From Puniceibacterium sp. IMCC21224 (GTDB taxonomy: Bacteria > Pseudomonadota > Alphaproteobacteria > Rhodobacterales > Rhodobacteraceae): a stretch of 64,000 bases of DNA. Below the pieces are notes generated by a model. The model saw nothing but the letters and a program-made list of their open reading frames with translations. It did no database searches and was not told the origin of the DNA. The translations under genes and the position numbers were made by a program. Location of the stretch: contig NZ_LDPY01000001.1 in assembly GCF_001038505.1 (NCBI RefSeq), positions 1,612,001 to 1,676,000 on the forward strand, read 5' to 3'. How positions within the stretch are numbered: the first letter of the stretch is position 1; every line of letters begins with the position of its first letter. Below are positions 35,763 to 45,297 of the stretch, piece after piece.

Positions 35763-36880
35763 GACACGGCCCGTTCCAGCGCAGGCTTTTTGAACTTTTC
35801 AAACGCCGACAGGGCCGAGCACGCGCCGCAGCGTCCACAGCCCGCTTTGATATCCTCGGCCCGCATACCCTGATCGACGATCATCTGCGATAGGGGGCCC
35901 AACACCCGGTGCATGAAGTCCGCTGTGGGGGCCGGGTGGCTTTCCAACGGCGTGCCGGTGACGGGAACAAAGGGCACAACAAAAGGGTAAACGCCGATTG
36001 CCGTCAGCCGTTCGCACATCGACAGGATCGCCTCTTCGGTGTCGCCCAGCCCTGCGAGGATGTAGGTCGACACCTGGCCCCAGCCGAAAACCTCAACCGC
36101 GGCTGCAAAGCTGTCAAAGTATTTTGACACCGGAACCTGTGCTTTGCCGGGCATGATCTGATCGCGCAGCGCTGGCGTGACCACTTCAAGATGCATACCA
36201 AGGCTGTCGATGCCCGCGTCCTTCATTCGTCTGTGCCAGACATCATCCTCGGGCGGTTCGCACTGGCCTTGCAGCGGTAAATCGACGGCGGCGCGGATCG
36301 CGGCGGCACTTTCGGCCAGCACCTTGGCACCGCGATCCTTGCCAGCCGGGGTGCCGGTGGTCAGCACCATATGCTTGACCCCGTCCAGCAGCACGGCGGC
36401 GCGGGCGACTTCGGCCAGTTGGGCCGGGGATTTGTGGGCGATGGTCCGACCGGCGGCCAGGCTTTGACCAATGGCGCAGAACTTGCAGGTCTTCTTGCGG
36501 CTCTCGTAGCGGATGCAGGTTTGCAGCACCGTTGTCGCCAGCACGTCTTTGGCATGCAACTGCGCGATATGGCCATAAGGCACGCCCTCGGCCGTCGAAA
36601 GATCAAGGAACTTTGCCCGCTGCGGAAACTGGACATCAGCAAAAAACGCACCGTTCTTAAGCACACGCGCATGGCCTGCGGCGTCGGGGGCTTCGACGAT
36701 ATAGGGCGATTCAAACGCTGTGGCGGTATGGACCGGAATCATCACGGTCATGTTGTTGATGGTCACAGCCTTGTGGTCCGTCGGGCCAGCACCGCCGCGG
36801 CGGCTGTCAGCGCCGGCACGCGGATCAATCAGGCGCATGCCGCGGGTTTGCAGGTCGTTGATGATGTCGCCAGTCTGCAT
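35759..36880 (-). CDS. nitD: Nit1C radical SAM protein (MSMEG_0568 family)
   Basis: A 373-residue radical S-adenosylmethionine protein. The likely cluster ligands are C122, C132 and C135 in CIRYESRKKTCKFC, a CX9CX2C spacing instead of the usual CX3CX2C. FCAIGQSL after the last cysteine resembles the biotin-synthase/BATS subgroup. HMVLTTGTPAGKDRG and GMHLEVVTPALRDQIMPGKA are further conserved parts. Near the C-terminus, C348, C351 and C354 (CGRCGAC) could bind a second cluster. It starts one base after the nitC stop, with GGAGG inside the end of nitC. Reaction unknown. Confidence 0.92.
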   Translation of the reverse strand: MQTGDIINDLQTRGMRLIDPRAGADSRRGGAGPTDHKAVTINNMTVMIPVHTATAFESPYIVEAPDAAGHARVLKNGAFFADVQFPQRAKFLDLSTAEGVPYGHIAQLHAKDVLATTVLQTCIRYESRKKTCKFCAIGQSLAAGRTIAHKSPAQLAEVARAAVLLDGVKHMVLTTGTPAGKDRGAKVLAESAAAIRAAVDLPLQGQCEPPEDDVWHRRMKDAGIDSLGMHLEVVTPALRDQIMPGKAQVPVSKYFDSFAAAVEVFGWGQVSTYILAGLGDTEEAILSMCERLTAIGVYPFVVPFVPVTGTPLESHPAPTADFMHRVLGPLSQMIVDQGMRAEDIKAGCGRCGACSALSAFEKFKKPALERAVS

Positions 36881-36881
36881 G

Positions 36882-37847
36882 TCAGTCCTCCAGGGGGATC
36901 GGCTGAAATTTTGGCCCAGACGCGGTTGCGTGCCGGGTCGGCGTCAGGTCAGTATTATGGTGCAGGGACAGCAGCTCAGGCCGTGCGTAATGGCCGACGG
37001 AATCCATCATCCGCTTGCGCTTGGTCACCAGCGCCATGTCGAGGTCGCCATAAAGTATACCCTCGCCCGAGGTCAGCGGAGGGACGACATGACGACCCTC
37101 GGGCGTGACAATGCAGGTCATGCAGCCGTCGCGCAGCGCCTTTTGCAGCGCCGGGTCGGGTGTCACGCTGTCGATCTGCGCATCGGTCAGCCAGCCCGTG
37201 GCATTGACCACAAAACAGCCGGATTCCAGCGCGTGGTGGCGCATTGTCACTTCGATCTGTTCAGCAAAGATCGGCCCCACGAGTGAGCCGGGAAACTGCG
37301 CGACGTGAATTTCCTCGTGTTGGGTCATCAGGGCATAGCGGGCCAGCGGGTTGTAATGTTCCCAACAGGCCAGTGCACCGACGCGGCCGACACGGGTGCC
37401 CACGACTTGTAACCCAGCGCCATCGCCCTGTCCCCAGACCATGCGTTCGTGATAGGTCGGCGTGATCTTGCGCCGCTTTAATAGCAGCGTGCCATCCGCG
37501 TCAAAGATCAGCTGCGCATTATACAGCGATCCGTGATCGCGTTCATTCACGCCCAGCACCACAACGACGCCGTGATGGGCGCAGCGCTCGGCGACGCGAC
37601 GCGTTTCGTCAGACGGGACCGTCACTGCCTGCTCATACAGATGCAAATGCGGTTTGCCCTGTTGGCAAGGCGGCAGAACGAACGAGAAATAGGGGTAGAA
37701 CGGAACAAAGGTTTCGGGAAATACGATCAGGTCAGCCCCATGGCCTGCGGCCTCGTCGATGGCATCCAGAACGCGGGCCATCGTCTTGTCGCGGCTGGTC
37801 AGATCGGGGGCGATCTGGACGGCGGCGGCTTTGATGATGGGGGACAT
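36882..37847 (-). CDS. nitC: Nit1C nitrilase (Nit6803 type)
   Basis: A 321-residue nitrilase that hydrolyses nitriles to carboxylic acids and ammonia. The catalytic triad is E45 ([14 protein letters not shown]), K127 ([15 protein letters not shown]) and C161 (ACWEHYNPL), with the second conserved Glu at 134. I chose the ATG at 37847 ([14 protein letters not shown]), the usual start. It follows nitB by 54 bases and precedes nitD by one. In other Nit1C clusters this enzyme is required for growth on cyanide as sole nitrogen source. Confidence 0.95.
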   Translation of the reverse strand: MSPIIKAAAVQIAPDLTSRDKTMARVLDAIDEAAGHGADLIVFPETFVPFYPYFSFVLPPCQQGKPHLHLYEQAVTVPSDETRRVAERCAHHGVVVVLGVNERDHGSLYNAQLIFDADGTLLLKRRKITPTYHERMVWGQGDGAGLQVVGTRVGRVGALACWEHYNPLARYALMTQHEEIHVAQFPGSLVGPIFAEQIEVTMRHHALESGCFVVNATGWLTDAQIDSVTPDPALQKALRDGCMTCIVTPEGRHVVPPLTSGEGILYGDLDMALVTKRKRMMDSVGHYARPELLSLHHNTDLTPTRHATASGPKFQPIPLED

Positions 37848-37901
37848 GGCGCTTCCAATCCGAATGGTGGCCGGGGCCTGCGCGGCCCCGGCGGACAATC
37901 T

Positions 37902-38384
37902 TTAGACCGTCCAGGTGTCGATGATCACCGCGTTGTCGCGCATGTGCAGCAGCTTGAGGTCCAGCACATCCTGCGGCGCAATCGGGATAATACCCGGCAG
38001 CAGCGACGGCTCTCCGTGGCCATAAAGTGCCTGTAGCGCGAAACGGCAGGCGTAGATCTTGCCGCCTTCGCCCATGAACTTTTTGAGGTTGTCGGCAAAG
38101 TTCTGATGACCCGGAAAAGCCGCATCGCCCAAGGTGGGAAAGCCGCGCTGGATGCCCAGCGTCACACCCGGACCATACAGCAGGATCGACGTCTCAAATC
38201 CTTTGCGGGACAGACGGATGGCATTGAGCATGTTGACCAGACCGATAGAGCCCTCAAAGGCGACGGTGTGAAAGGTCACAAGCGCCTTCTGGCCTTCTTC
38301 GGCTTTGACGTCCTCAAACACCTTGTCTTCGTAATCGACGAAAAAGTCCCCGTCCTTGTGCTTTTCCATAGTGACTGCTGGCAT
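37902..38384 (-). CDS. nitB: Nit1C conserved protein (MSMEG_0572/Sll0783 family)
   Basis: A 160-residue soluble protein of the nitrogen-starvation-response Sll0783 family. Key stretches are [20 protein letters not shown] and [20 protein letters not shown], with a DsrE-like alternation of strands and helices. I chose the ATG at 38384 ([15 protein letters not shown]), preceded by GGGAGAAAG. It is the first gene of the nit operon, facing the MocR gene across a 252-base regulatory gap. Function unknown. Confidence 0.9.
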   Translation of the reverse strand: MPAVTMEKHKDGDFFVDYEDKVFEDVKAEEGQKALVTFHTVAFEGSIGLVNMLNAIRLSRKGFETSILLYGPGVTLGIQRGFPTLGDAAFPGHQNFADNLKKFMGEGGKIYACRFALQALYGHGEPSLLPGIIPIAPQDVLDLKLLHMRDNAVIIDTWTV

Positions 38385-38454
38385 GTGCTTTCTCCCTGTA
38401 TGCGACTGACCGGCTGCGGTCATCTGGTGTGAAGAGAGCGTGCATTGCGCGAAA

Positions 38455-38595
38455 TGTATCCATCAATATGGCAATCAATAATGCATACAATTAAGATTTT
38501 AAAACGCGCCCTTTGGCGTATTTTTTCGGGCAAGTCGGCTAAATAGGCGGCAAAATGTGAAAAATATCTGCACAGGTAGTGAATATATCCATACA
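38455..38595. promoter_or_regulatory. Repeated TGTATNNAT boxes between nitB and the MocR gene
   Basis: Three copies of a TGTAT(C/G)(C/G)AT box lie in the divergent gap: TGTATCCAT at 38455-38463 (plus orientation), ATGCATACA at 38481-38489 and ATCCATACA at 38587-38595 (both minus orientation). The first two face each other with a 17-base spacer. MocR proteins commonly bind such repeated short boxes, so this is a candidate operator array for nit control and autoregulation. Confidence 0.55.
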
Positions 38596-38636
38596 AATCG
38601 CTTCAATTTGGGGCGAATCATCGCTAGAGGTCATGT

Positions 38637-39998
38637 ATGCAGAACTGGACACCAACCCTGCGTCGCGACGGCGCGGCCCGATACCTTCAGCTGGCCGATG
38701 CCATCGCCGAGGGTATTGCGCTGGGCACCCTGAAACAGGGTGATCGCCTGCCGCCGCAACGTCGGCTGGCAGATCGGCTTGGGATCGACTTTACCACGGT
38801 ATCGCGCGGTTATACCGAGGCACGGCGGCGTGGCCTTGTCGACAGCCATGTCGGACGGGGCACTTTTGTCGCCAAGAATGGCGATCGAGACCCACAACGC
38901 GAATTGCGGCGTCATGCCGATGTCGACCTGACGATGAACCTGCCGCCGGAACCCGAGGATTCGGTGCTTCTGGCGCGGATGCAGGCCGGATTGCAGACAG
39001 TGTCTGCGAACCTTATCGACCTGCTGCGGTATCAGGCGTCCACCGGCGGGCAGATCGACAAAGAGGCCGCCTCGACATGGTTGTCGTTGCGCGGACTTGT
39101 ACCGTCGCTTGACAGGATCGCGGTGACGCCGGGGGCGCATCCGACGATCCTGGCCATCCTGATAGGACTGGCGCGTCCGGGCGATACGGTTCTGTGCGAG
39201 GATGTGACCTATGCCGGGTTTCGCGGCATCGCCGCTCGGCTGGGTCTGACCCTGATCGGTTTGCCCGGCGATGCGGACGGAATCGACCCCGACGCGCTGG
39301 ATGTGGCGATCCGGCGGCATGGGCCAAAGGCGCTCTACCTCAATCCGACGTTACAGAATCCGACGACACGGACGATTTCGCTGGACCGTCGGCAGGCGAT
39401 CGCCAATGTTATCATCGCCCACCGGCTGCCATTGATCGAAGACGACGCCTATGGCTTTATCCCGCCCAGTCCACCGGCACCGCTCGCCAGTTTTGCGCCG
39501 GATCTGGTCTGGCACATCGGTGGCCTGGCCAAATGTATCGGTGCCGGCCTGCGGCTGGCCTATACCGTTGCGCCCAACAGCCATGCTGCGCGGGAACTGG
39601 CGCATCATCTCAAACTGATTTCGGTGATGCCGTCGCCGCTGATGATGGCGCTGGCGACCCGGTGGATCATGGATGGCACGGCAGACGGCATTCGGCGCTT
39701 TGTTCGGGCTGAAACTCAGGCCCGTCAAAAGATCGCGGCAGGGGCGCTAAGCGATTTCCGGTTCGAAGCGGCACCGCACGCCTTTAACGTCTGGCTGCAT
39801 CTGCCGACTGGCAGCACGCGGGCCGATGTTATTGGTCGTATGGCAGGGACGGGGATAGGATTGATGCCCGCCGACGCCTTCACGGTTGCGGGCGAGCCGA
39901 CGGAATCGATTCGTGTCTGTCTGGGCGGGCAAATCGGACGAGAGCAACTGCGTGACGCACTCGGGTTGCTATCTTATGTCATTTCCAGCCGTTTCTGA
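38637..39998 (+). CDS. MocR-type regulator (GntR helix-turn-helix plus aminotransferase-like domain)
   Basis: A 453-residue PLP-binding transcription factor. The GntR-type winged helix covers residues about 14-78 (YLQLADAIAEGIALGTLKQG, LGIDFTTVSRGYTEARRRGL), followed by a fold-type I aminotransferase-like domain with the PLP lysine K299 in GGLAKCIGAGLR. It is transcribed divergently from the Nit1C operon and probably senses a nitrogen compound processed by it, or PLP itself. Other Nit1C clusters often have different regulators, so this pairing is noteworthy. Confidence 0.9.
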   Translation: MQNWTPTLRRDGAARYLQLADAIAEGIALGTLKQGDRLPPQRRLADRLGIDFTTVSRGYTEARRRGLVDSHVGRGTFVAKNGDRDPQRELRRHADVDLTMNLPPEPEDSVLLARMQAGLQTVSANLIDLLRYQASTGGQIDKEAASTWLSLRGLVPSLDRIAVTPGAHPTILAILIGLARPGDTVLCEDVTYAGFRGIAARLGLTLIGLPGDADGIDPDALDVAIRRHGPKALYLNPTLQNPTTRTISLDRRQAIANVIIAHRLPLIEDDAYGFIPPSPPAPLASFAPDLVWHIGGLAKCIGAGLRLAYTVAPNSHAARELAHHLKLISVMPSPLMMALATRWIMDGTADGIRRFVRAETQARQKIAAGALSDFRFEAAPHAFNVWLHLPTGSTRADVIGRMAGTGIGLMPADAFTVAGEPTESIRVCLGGQIGREQLRDALGLLSYVISSRF

Positions 39999-40028
39999 GG
40001 TGGCCGCCAATGACGCGGCACTGATGTC

Positions 40029-40907
40029 TCAGTCCTGAACGGCGGAAAATTCCTGAGCGATCGCGAGCAAGGCGCTGATCAGTTTGCCGCCTCGACGCTC
40101 TCTGAGGCAGATCAGAGCCTCTTCCATCATCATCTGACCCTCATTTTCCAGAGGAATGCGGATCAGCCGGGAATCTTCGCCAAATTCCGCAACCGAAACA
40201 AACCCGAGGCCCGCACCAGACGCCACGATTTCGCGCACGGCTTCGCGCCCTTCTGCGACGATGGTGGGGAGCAGCTCATATCCCGCCGCCGATGCGGCCT
40301 CTTCCAGTTTTTGGCGTGTCCGGGATCCGCGTTCGCGCATGACCAGCGGGATGTCTGTCAGGTCTTTGAAACGTAGCGATGTGCGGTCGGCCAGAGGATG
40401 CGAGCGACAGACAAAGGCCGAAATTGGCGTTGAATTCAGCAGGACCGTTTCAAAATCGCGACCGGTCGGGATTTCGCCAAGAACTCCGATATCGGCCTGA
40501 TAACTGAACAGCTGGTCAATCACGTTGTCGGTGTTCCCGGCGCGGATCTCAATCGCGACGCCGGGATAGCGTTCGCGAAACCGCGCAAGGATGTGCAGAA
40601 CATGCTGCGCGCTGTCCGCCATGATCCGCAGTTTGCCCGCCCGCATCACCCGGCTTTCCGACAAAAGTTCGCGGGCCTGCTGCTCACTGTCAAAAAGCCT
40701 GCGGGTGATTTCGAGCAGGCGGTCGCCTTCGGGGGTCAGGGTCACCTGTTTTTTGTGCCGGTTGAACAGCAGGATGTCGTATTCCTCTTCCAGTTTGCGC
40801 ACCTGATCGGAAATGGCAGGCTGAGTCAGGAAAAGCTCTTCTGCGGCGCGGGAAAAGCCGCCGCAGATCGCGACGTAGTGAAAGGCCCGAAGCTGAACAT
40901 AGCGCAT
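40029..40907 (-). CDS. LysR-family regulator of the phosphonate island
   Basis: A 292-residue LysR-type regulator: helix-turn-helix at residues 3-62 (FHYVAICGGFSRAAEELFLT, QPAISDQVRKLEEEYDILLF) and an effector domain after. It faces the Na+/Pi cotransporter gene and the phn operon across a 117-base gap. LysR proteins in this position control aminoethylphosphonate genes independently of phosphate status in other bacteria. AEP or a breakdown product is the expected inducer. Confidence 0.88.
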   Translation of the reverse strand: MRYVQLRAFHYVAICGGFSRAAEELFLTQPAISDQVRKLEEEYDILLFNRHKKQVTLTPEGDRLLEITRRLFDSEQQARELLSESRVMRAGKLRIMADSAQHVLHILARFRERYPGVAIEIRAGNTDNVIDQLFSYQADIGVLGEIPTGRDFETVLLNSTPISAFVCRSHPLADRTSLRFKDLTDIPLVMRERGSRTRQKLEEAASAAGYELLPTIVAEGREAVREIVASGAGLGFVSVAEFGEDSRLIRIPLENEGQMMMEEALICLRERRGGKLISALLAIAQEFSAVQD

Positions 40908-40956
40908 TGCGGTTGCCGGGCCTTTCTATCGCCTTAGTCAATGTTATCATTAGAAC

Positions 40957-40968
40957 TAACGATTTTAC
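40957..40968 (+). promoter_or_regulatory. TAACGATTTTAC element, copy 1 (LysR / Na+/Pi gap)
   Basis: The 12-mer TAACGATTTTAC is repeated exactly at 42737-42748 in front of phnW. Here it is preceded by AATGTTATCATT. The shared element in both regulatory gaps of the phosphonate island makes it a candidate LysR-binding site. Confidence 0.55.
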
Positions 40969-41024
40969 TATCGGCCTGCAACCTCGCAGGCTTGGCAATC
41001 GCTGCCGCGATCAAAGGAGTGCCG

Positions 41025-42689
41025 ATGTTGCCCCTGACGTTTTTGTTGCATCTTGCCGGGTCTGTCATGCTGTTGCTTTGGGCGGTGCGGATGGTGCGTA
41101 CCGGAGTCGAGCGCGCCTTTGGCACCTCGCTCAAGGCGGCGCTGCGCGGGGCACGCGACGGCAAGGTCAAAATGGCGGTCGCGGGGATGGTTCTGGCCAT
41201 CGGTCTGCAAAGTTCTACGGCGGTTGGTATTCTGGCTGCCGGCTTTGCAGCGAGCGGCATTCTGACGGTCAGCGCAGGCATCGCGGCGCTGTTGGGGGCT
41301 GATCTTGGCTCGGCTCTGGTGGTCAAGATCCTGTCCTTTGATCTGAGTGGCCTGATTCCGATCCTGCTGTTGGTCGGTGGCACATTGTTCCTGAAGTTCG
41401 AGAAACGATCATGGCGGCAGGTGGGTCGCATTGCCTTGGGTATCGCCTTTATTCTGTTGTCCCTGACGATGATCGGTGACGCGACTGCCCCGTTGCGCGA
41501 CAGCGCGGCGCTGCCGCAGCTGGTTGGCTATCTGCGTGGTGACCCGCTGACGGCGTTTGGCATCACGGCGCTGCTGGCGTGGCTTGTGCATTCTTCGGTG
41601 GCGACCATTCTGATGTTGGTGAGTTTTGCCGCCGTCGGTCTGCTGCCGTCATCGGTCGCCCTTCCGATGGTGCTGGGGGCCAATGTGGGTGGCGGCATCA
41701 TCGCGGTGTGGCTGAGCCGTTCAATGGATGTTGCGGCGCGCAGAATCCCGGTTGGGAACCTGATCTTTCGCGGTACGGCGGCGTTGCTGGCGCTGTCCGT
41801 CAATTTGGTGGTCGACGTTCCTGTGCATCTGTTCGGTACGACCGAAGCCGCGCAACTGGTTAACCTTCATGTGGCGTTCAACGCGGTGCTTGTCGTTGTG
41901 GCGCTGCCTTTCGCGGGGCCGATGACTGTGCTCACTGAACGGATGCTACCGCGCGCGCCGGACAGCACTGACTCGATGGATCAGGCGGGATCGGTCAGCG
42001 TGCTGGATCGCAGCGCGCTCGACATGCCGTTGGTGGCGCTGGCCAGTGCCAGGCGCGAAGTGCTGCGCATGGGCGATATCCTGTCATTAATGTATCACCC
42101 GCTGATGGATCTGATGGACGGCGGAAACCTCGAGGTGGTCGGGGCGCTGCGCCGCCGAGATGACCAGGTCAACGCGATCCATACCGACATCAAGCTGTTC
42201 GTCGCCGAGGTGAACCGGCGCGAGCTGAGCGAACGCGAGGCGAAAATGGGGATCGAGCTGATGGATGCGGCGATCAACCTCGAACATATTGGCGACATCA
42301 TCTCAAAGAAGCTACTCCCCCTGGTCGAGGAGCGGGCGGTTCGCAAGCTGCAGTTTTCCCCCGAGGGCTGGATGGAAATGAACCTGCTGCATGCGCGGGT
42401 CGAGGCAAACATGCAGCTTGCCCTGAATGTGCTGATTTCGTCCGACATCGCCAGCGCCCGCCAGCTTGTGCGCGAAAAGGAATCGATGCGACGATTGGAG
42501 CGCGACAGCCACGACAAACATCTGGCGCGACTGAATGCGGGCAATTCCGAGAGCGTGGAAACCAGCGACATCCATTTGACGATGGTGCGCGGGCTCAAGG
42601 ACATCAATTCCCTGTTGGTGATGATCGGGTATCCGATCCTGACCGAAAGCGGTCAACTGCTTGAAAGCCGGTTGGCTGTGCCGGTTTGA
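41025..42689 (+). CDS. Na+/phosphate cotransporter family protein with PhoU-like domain
   Basis: A 554-residue inner-membrane protein of the Na+/Pi-II family (NptA/YjbB-like). Two inverted halves carry the QSS-type motifs GLQSSTAVGILAA and VHSSVATILMLV. A C-terminal cytoplasmic PhoU-like four-helix region covers about residues 345-540. The ATG at 41025 is preferred because AAAGGAG lies 4 bases ahead of it; an upstream in-frame ATG at 40941 has no ribosome-binding site. Next to AEP-degrading enzymes it may export phosphate released from phosphonates or balance phosphate. Confidence 0.88.
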   Translation: MLPLTFLLHLAGSVMLLLWAVRMVRTGVERAFGTSLKAALRGARDGKVKMAVAGMVLAIGLQSSTAVGILAAGFAASGILTVSAGIAALLGADLGSALVVKILSFDLSGLIPILLLVGGTLFLKFEKRSWRQVGRIALGIAFILLSLTMIGDATAPLRDSAALPQLVGYLRGDPLTAFGITALLAWLVHSSVATILMLVSFAAVGLLPSSVALPMVLGANVGGGIIAVWLSRSMDVAARRIPVGNLIFRGTAALLALSVNLVVDVPVHLFGTTEAAQLVNLHVAFNAVLVVVALPFAGPMTVLTERMLPRAPDSTDSMDQAGSVSVLDRSALDMPLVALASARREVLRMGDILSLMYHPLMDLMDGGNLEVVGALRRRDDQVNAIHTDIKLFVAEVNRRELSEREAKMGIELMDAAINLEHIGDIISKKLLPLVEERAVRKLQFSPEGWMEMNLLHARVEANMQLALNVLISSDIASARQLVREKESMRRLERDSHDKHLARLNAGNSESVETSDIHLTMVRGLKDINSLLVMIGYPILTESGQLLESRLAVPV

Positions 42690-42706
42690 AATGAGATGAT
42701 TCATTG

Positions 42707-42748
42707 TATCGTTTAAAATGATATAACGATATAATTTAACGATTTTAC
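42707..42748. promoter_or_regulatory. Operator region in front of phnW
   Basis: An inverted repeat, TATCGTT (42707-42713) and AACGATA (42725-42731), with an 11-base spacer resembles a LysR T-N11-A type site. It is followed by the shared 12-mer TAACGATTTTAC at 42737-42748, so AACGAT appears twice at 13-base spacing. It ends 61 bases before the phnW ATG. Confidence 0.6.
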
Positions 42749-42809
42749 AAATGATACGTGCCGTGGGAAATATCTGACGAACGCACCAGAAAACGAGAGG
42801 GAGGACATC

Positions 42810-44009
42810 ATGCCTTTGGAGCAAACAGTCGCCAACCTGGCTTTTCCGGAGCCAGAAATGGGCGAGCCTTTTCTGCTGACGCCGGGCCCGCTGACCACAG
42901 CATACAGCGTAAAAGAGGCGATGTTGCGTGACTGGGGCTCTTGGGACGGTGATTTTCGTGGCATGACAAAATCCCTTTGCGAACAGCTTGTTGCGCTGGC
43001 CGGGGATACCGATGGCGCGTTCGACTGTGTGCCGATGCAAGGGTCGGGCAGTTTCTCGGTCGAGGCGCTATTGGGCAGTTTCGTGCCGCGCGACGGCAAG
43101 GTGTTGGTGTTGGCCAATGGTGCCTATGGGTTGCGGGCGGCGGAAACGCTGCGCTACCTCGGGCGCGATCACGTGGTGATCGACAAAGGGGATTATATGC
43201 CGCCGCGCGGAACCGAAGTTGGGGCGGCGCTGGACGTTGACCCGGCGATCACCCATGTGATCATCGTGCATTGCGAAACCTCCTCGGGCATCCTGAACCC
43301 TGTGGCTGAAATATCCGAGGCGGTCTATGCCCGCGGGCGCAAGCTGCTGATCGACAGCATGAGCGCGTTTGGTGCGCTGGAGTTGAGAGTGAACGACATC
43401 CGCTATGAGGCGATGGTGTCGTCCGCCAATAAATGTATCGAGGGCGTGCCGGGGTTCGGTTTTGTCATCGCCCGCAAGACTGAGCTCGAGGCGGCCAAGG
43501 GCAACAGTCATTCACTGTCACTGGATGTACATGCGCAATGGGCCGCGATGCAGAAAACCGGCCAGTGGCGCTATACCCCGCCGACGCATGTGGTCGCGGC
43601 CTTCCTTGAGGCGTTGCGCCTGCATTCGGCCGAGGGTGGCGTCGCTGGGCGCGGCGCGCGCTATACCCGCAACCGCGATGTGATGGTCGAAGGTATGCGT
43701 GCGCTGGGGTTTGAAACCCTGCTCAAGGATCGCTGGCTTAGTCCGATTATCGTCACCTTTTTCTGCCCGGCACATGAACGCTTTGATTTCAGCCGCTTCT
43801 ATGAGGCTATGAAAACCAAGGGTTTCATCATCTATCCCGGTAAGCTGACCGTGGTCGAGTCGTTCCGTATCGGCTGCATTGGCCGGATCGACGAGCATAT
43901 CATGCGCCGCGTCGTCACCGCCGCCGGTGAAACCCTGGCCGAGATGGGCGTTGATACCGCCGCGCCGCCCGCAGCAGCCATTGCCGAACGCGCCAAACTT
44001 GCCGCCTGA
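42810..44009 (+). CDS. phnW: 2-Aminoethylphosphonate:pyruvate transaminase PhnW
   Basis: A 399-residue PLP enzyme that converts 2-aminoethylphosphonate and pyruvate to phosphonoacetaldehyde and alanine. The start region FLLTPGPLTTAYSVKEAMLR, then GSGSFSVEALLGS, and the PLP lysine K208 in SSANKCIEGVPGFGF are diagnostic. A strong ribosome-binding site, GAGGGAGG, precedes it. It is first of the phnW-phnA-phnY operon, so AEP is degraded oxidatively via phosphonoacetate and not by PhnX. Confidence 0.96.
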   Translation: MPLEQTVANLAFPEPEMGEPFLLTPGPLTTAYSVKEAMLRDWGSWDGDFRGMTKSLCEQLVALAGDTDGAFDCVPMQGSGSFSVEALLGSFVPRDGKVLVLANGAYGLRAAETLRYLGRDHVVIDKGDYMPPRGTEVGAALDVDPAITHVIIVHCETSSGILNPVAEISEAVYARGRKLLIDSMSAFGALELRVNDIRYEAMVSSANKCIEGVPGFGFVIARKTELEAAKGNSHSLSLDVHAQWAAMQKTGQWRYTPPTHVVAAFLEALRLHSAEGGVAGRGARYTRNRDVMVEGMRALGFETLLKDRWLSPIIVTFFCPAHERFDFSRFYEAMKTKGFIIYPGKLTVVESFRIGCIGRIDEHIMRRVVTAAGETLAEMGVDTAAPPAAAIAERAKLAA

Positions 44010-44046
44010 GGCCGCCCCAAATGATCGACACCCGAGAGGATTCGCT

Positions 44047-45297
44047 ATGAAAGATACCCACCACGCCGATGTTGCCGTCAACGCGCGCAGCTATCCCTGG
44101 CCCAAAGTCCCCGCCATCGCCATCTGCCTGGACGGCTGTGAACCCGCCTATCTGGAAGAGGCAATCAAAGCTGGGTTGATGCCGACGCTCAAACGGATGC
44201 GCGAAATCGGGACGGACCGGCTCGCTCATTCGGTGATTCCGTCCTTTACCAACCCCAACAACCTGTCGATCGCGACCGGGCGCCCGCCCAGTGTCCATGG
44301 CATCTGCGGCAACTACCTGTTCGATCCCGAAACCGGCGAAGAGGTGATGATGAACGATGTGAGGTTCCTGCGGGCGCAGACGATCTTTTCCGCCTTTTAC
44401 GACGCTGGTGCGCGTGTCGCTATCGTCACCGCCAAGGACAAGCTGCGCGCGCTTTTGGGGGCCGGACTTAAGTTCGACGCTGATCGCGCCAAGTGCTACT
44501 CGGCGGAAAAATCCGCGACATCGACCGCAGCCGAGCACGGTCAGGACAATGCCAGTGCCTGGCTTGGTATGGCCCAACCCGAAGTGTATTCGGCGGACCT
44601 GTCCGAGTTTGTGTTCGCCGCCGGGGTCAAGCTGCTGCGCGACTGGAAACCGGACGTGATGTATCTGACCACCACGGATTACGTGCAGCATAAATACGCA
44701 CCGGAACAGCCCGAGGCGCAAAGCTTTTATAAGATGTTCGACACCTATCTCACCGAATTGGACGCCTTGGGCGCCGCCATCGTTGTGACTGCGGATCACG
44801 GCATGAAGGCCAAGCACACCGCCGATGGTGAACCCGCAGTTGTCTATGTGCAGGACCTGCTGGATCAATGGCTGGGTGAGGCAAAGGCCCGTGTGATCCT
44901 GCCGATCACCGACCCTTATGTCGTGCATCACGGCGCGCTGGGCTCCTTTGCCACAGCCTATCTGCCGGAGGGCGCGAACAAGGTGGACATTATTGCCAAA
45001 CTTCTTGCGGTCGAGGGCATCACCGTGGTCGTCGACAAAGCCGAGGCGATCCGCCGTTTTGAACTGCCCGGCGACCGGATCGGCGACATAGTGATGATAT
45101 CGGGTACGCATATGACCATCGGGACGTCGGCGCACCGGCACGACCTTGCCGCGCTCAACGAACCGCTGCGCAGCCATGGCGGACTGACTGAACAAGAGGT
45201 GCCGTTTATCGTCAATCGCGTGCTCGACCTGCCGAACGAACCGGTCTTGCGCAACTTCGACGCGTTCTTTTTCGCGACCACTGCGGCGGCGCTGTGA
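44047..45297 (+). CDS. phnA: Phosphonoacetate hydrolase PhnA
   Basis: A 416-residue alkaline-phosphatase-superfamily enzyme that cleaves phosphonoacetate to acetate and phosphate. The metal ligand D29 (CLDGCEPAY) and the nucleophile T68 ([10 protein letters not shown]) are at the same positions as in the characterised Sinorhizobium enzyme. [12 protein letters not shown] and [11 protein letters not shown] supply further zinc ligands. I chose the ATG at 44047, after GAGAGGA; an extended frame to 43879 overlaps phnW. The stop overlaps the phnY start by one base. Confidence 0.95.
   Translation: MKDTHHADVAVNARSYPWPKVPAIAICLDGCEPAYLEEAIKAGLMPTLKRMREIGTDRLAHSVIPSFTNPNNLSIATGRPPSVHGICGNYLFDPETGEEVMMNDVRFLRAQTIFSAFYDAGARVAIVTAKDKLRALLGAGLKFDADRAKCYSAEKSATSTAAEHGQDNASAWLGMAQPEVYSADLSEFVFAAGVKLLRDWKPDVMYLTTTDYVQHKYAPEQPEAQSFYKMFDTYLTELDALGAAIVVTADHGMKAKHTADGEPAVVYVQDLLDQWLGEAKARVILPITDPYVVHHGALGSFATAYLPEGANKVDIIAKLLAVEGITVVVDKAEAIRRFELPGDRIGDIVMISGTHMTIGTSAHRHDLAALNEPLRSHGGLTEQEVPFIVNRVLDLPNEPVLRNFDAFFFATTAAAL

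Noticed and set aside
40941..41024. Longer start for the Na+/Pi cotransporter
   Set aside because: No ribosome-binding site at 40941, and the region holds the shared regulatory 12-mer; AAAGGAG precedes the ATG at 41025.
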